From Salminus brasiliensis (Eukaryota; Chordata; Actinopteri; Characiformes; Bryconidae), in NCBI RefSeq assembly GCF_030463535.1, contig NC_132880.1, positions 42,743,842 to 42,807,841 of the forward strand: a DNA stretch of 64,000 bases. Direction: 5' to 3'. Shown here in pieces: positions 62,580 to 64,000 of this stretch. A program made the translations under genes and the position numbers. Position 1 is the first letter of the stretch. The number at the start of each line of letters is the position of its first letter. Below the pieces are notes generated by a model. That model was not told where the DNA came from. It was given only the letters and a program-made list of their open reading frames with translations, and did no database searches.

Positions 62580-63370
62580 TGTGATCTGATAAAGTCACAA
62601 TGGAGGTCTTCAGCACGATCAGCACGGTACATTTGGAGAACAAAGGGAACTGCATTTCATGAAAAGAGCACCTTGCCAACTGTGAAGCATTGGGGGTTGA
62701 TCCGTCATGCTCTGGAGTTGTGTTGCTGCCAGTGGCATTGTCAATATTGCATGACCTTAGTGAAGAATGGCTTCCACAAAATATCAGCATACCATGGATG
62801 CAAATGTCCAACCATCTGTGTGGTTGGTGTGGCACAACAAATAACACCACTACCTGCCAGTGAGCTACCACATCATGTGAGAGACTGTGGTTCGATTCCT
62901 GGTCTGGGTGACTATGCTGTGCTACACCAATAGGAGTCCTTGGGCAAGACTCCTAACACTACACTGGCCCACCTCTATAATATGAGTAATCTTGTAAGTC
63001 GCTCTGGATAAGAGCGTCAGCTAAATACCATTAATATATATTAATGTAAGTTTTATTGCATATGACAATAAAACTCTTGAATCTTGTAATCTGTGAAAAG
63101 GCTAGAGCTGATGGCTTCTGTAACAGGACAGTGATCCAAAACATACCTCAAATTCACTATGGACTACATAAACAGATAGAAACTGAAGCTTGTGGACTGG
63201 CCCTCATAGTCCCCTGACCTAAACATCAAAAAACATTTGTGGATAGACCTTAAACAAGCTGTGTAAGCAAAATGATATCTCTGAAGTGGAGGCCTTCTGC
63301 AGCAGAGAGTGGGACAAATGTCCCACTATGAGAACATGGAAACCTTTAGCTGCTACAAGAAGTGTTGTGA
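62580..63370 (+). mobile_element. Tc1-like remnant interrupted by a tRNA-SINE
   Basis: The left part (ccaactgtgaagcattgggg, tccgtcatgctctggagttg) and right part (gacagtgatccaaaacatac, cccctgacctaaacatcaaa, gaggccttctgcagcagaga) are consecutive pieces of a Tc1 transposase region. Between them, about 62,822-63,085, is a SINE with B-box ggttcgattcc at 62,889 and tail gtaagtcgctctggataaga. All frames are broken. Confidence 0.75.
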
Positions 63371-64000
63371 CTTCTTTCAAGTCATATAATAGCTACATTT
63401 TGGGAGAAAGAACAAGCCTGAAGCCCCTCCTCTCTAATCTAACCCTCAATAAATTCCATCTCTTCCTTGTTCATGTGTCTATGGCAAGGTTGTGCAACCC
63501 TCTACCACTCTGTCACCTCCCTTTGAACCCTGTTCCTGGCTCCACTTATCAGAAGGTGGAGCAGAAGCCACCCAAACCCAAGCCCATTTGAGTTCTCCCC
63601 CTTCTCTTACAGTCTTCTCTGAAATGATCATAAGCTTTGGCATGGTCCAATTAGCAAAGGAGGAGTGCAAGGTCCAAACTTACTAAGTCCTAACTCAATT
63701 TCCTAAAGTTTGCATAGGCCACACTTATTTTTTTTAATGTAATGAAAGACAGAGCTGTGTGAGCTGACAATATTGCTGACAATATTGTGTTCATTTTGAT
63801 TAGCTACAGTGACTGTGTTTCCTTTCAATTAAAGAAAAGGACAAAACGTCTCATTTGGCCATTGGAGCCCAAACTTAAGCATAAGACTGTATGTATATAC
63901 ACACACTTTCTACTATACATAGACACAAAGACACAAAAAATTAATAAAGAGCCAAGAAAACAATTTAACATGTTTTGCTAATATGTAGAATTCAGCAAAT
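63371..64000. other. Right-end non-coding stretch
   Basis: I see no exon, RNA gene or recognisable repeat beyond AT-rich unique sequence. The opposed short ORFs at 63,479-63,686 show no family resemblance. Confidence 0.5.

Overview
This window is vertebrate nuclear DNA, most likely from a ray-finned fish. It holds spliced genes with GT-AG introns, long microsatellites, tRNA-derived SINEs, Tc1-like and foldback MITE remnants and LINE 3' ends. The repeat spectrum and short introns suggest an otophysan teleost (characin/catfish/cyprinid side), but the exact species is inference. There is no prokaryotic operon, CRISPR array, phage or plasmid content.

Layout from left to right. (1) 1-1.6 kb: the 5' end of krit1 (CCM1) on the minus strand, with its first coding exon, a non-coding leader exon and a promoter; the rest of the gene lies left of the window. 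A 139-bp near-perfect palindrome sits in its first intron. (2) 1.7-3.15 kb: a LINE 3' tail followed by an AT-rich degenerate repeat block. (3) 6.0-23.07 kb: a complete nup153 gene on the minus strand. I resolved 21 coding exons that sum to 4,344 nt (1,447 aa plus stop), with N-terminal pore-targeting segments, three intact RanBP2-type zinc fingers, a long FG-repeat tail and the conserved basic C-terminus. (4) 23.1-29.6 kb: an intergenic repeat zone with giant TA/GATA microsatellites, local direct duplications, a LINE 3' end and nested MITEs. (5) 29.6-43.02 kb: a complete ptdss1 gene on the minus strand (13 coding exons, 1,404 nt, 467 aa). (6) 43.0 kb: a divergent, unrecognised open reading frame on the plus strand that overlaps the ptdss1 start codon, then two LINE 3' ends lying tail to tail. 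(7) 47.8-52.97 kb: a tektin-family gene on the plus strand (nine exons resolved, N-terminus not found). (8) 56.97-59.54 kb: a complete stmnd1 gene on the plus strand (five exons, 235 aa). (9) 59.6-64 kb: gene-poor DNA with MITEs and a Tc1 remnant split by a SINE.

The genes do not form one pathway. krit1 is a junctional scaffold, nup153 a nuclear pore basket protein and ptdss1 an ER lipid enzyme. The tektin-like gene and stmnd1 are co-oriented neighbours that both point to axonemal or microtubule biology. In human, STMND1 and NUP153 both lie in 6p22.3, so part of this block is probably old synteny.

I found no convincing undescribed biological system. The most unusual signals are structural: the krit1 intron palindrome, the recent 230-bp duplication flanking the nup153 promoter, a large microsatellite inverted repeat, microsatellites forming the splice-acceptor tracts of two successive ptdss1 exons, a decayed zinc finger in nup153, and several nested transposon insertions.
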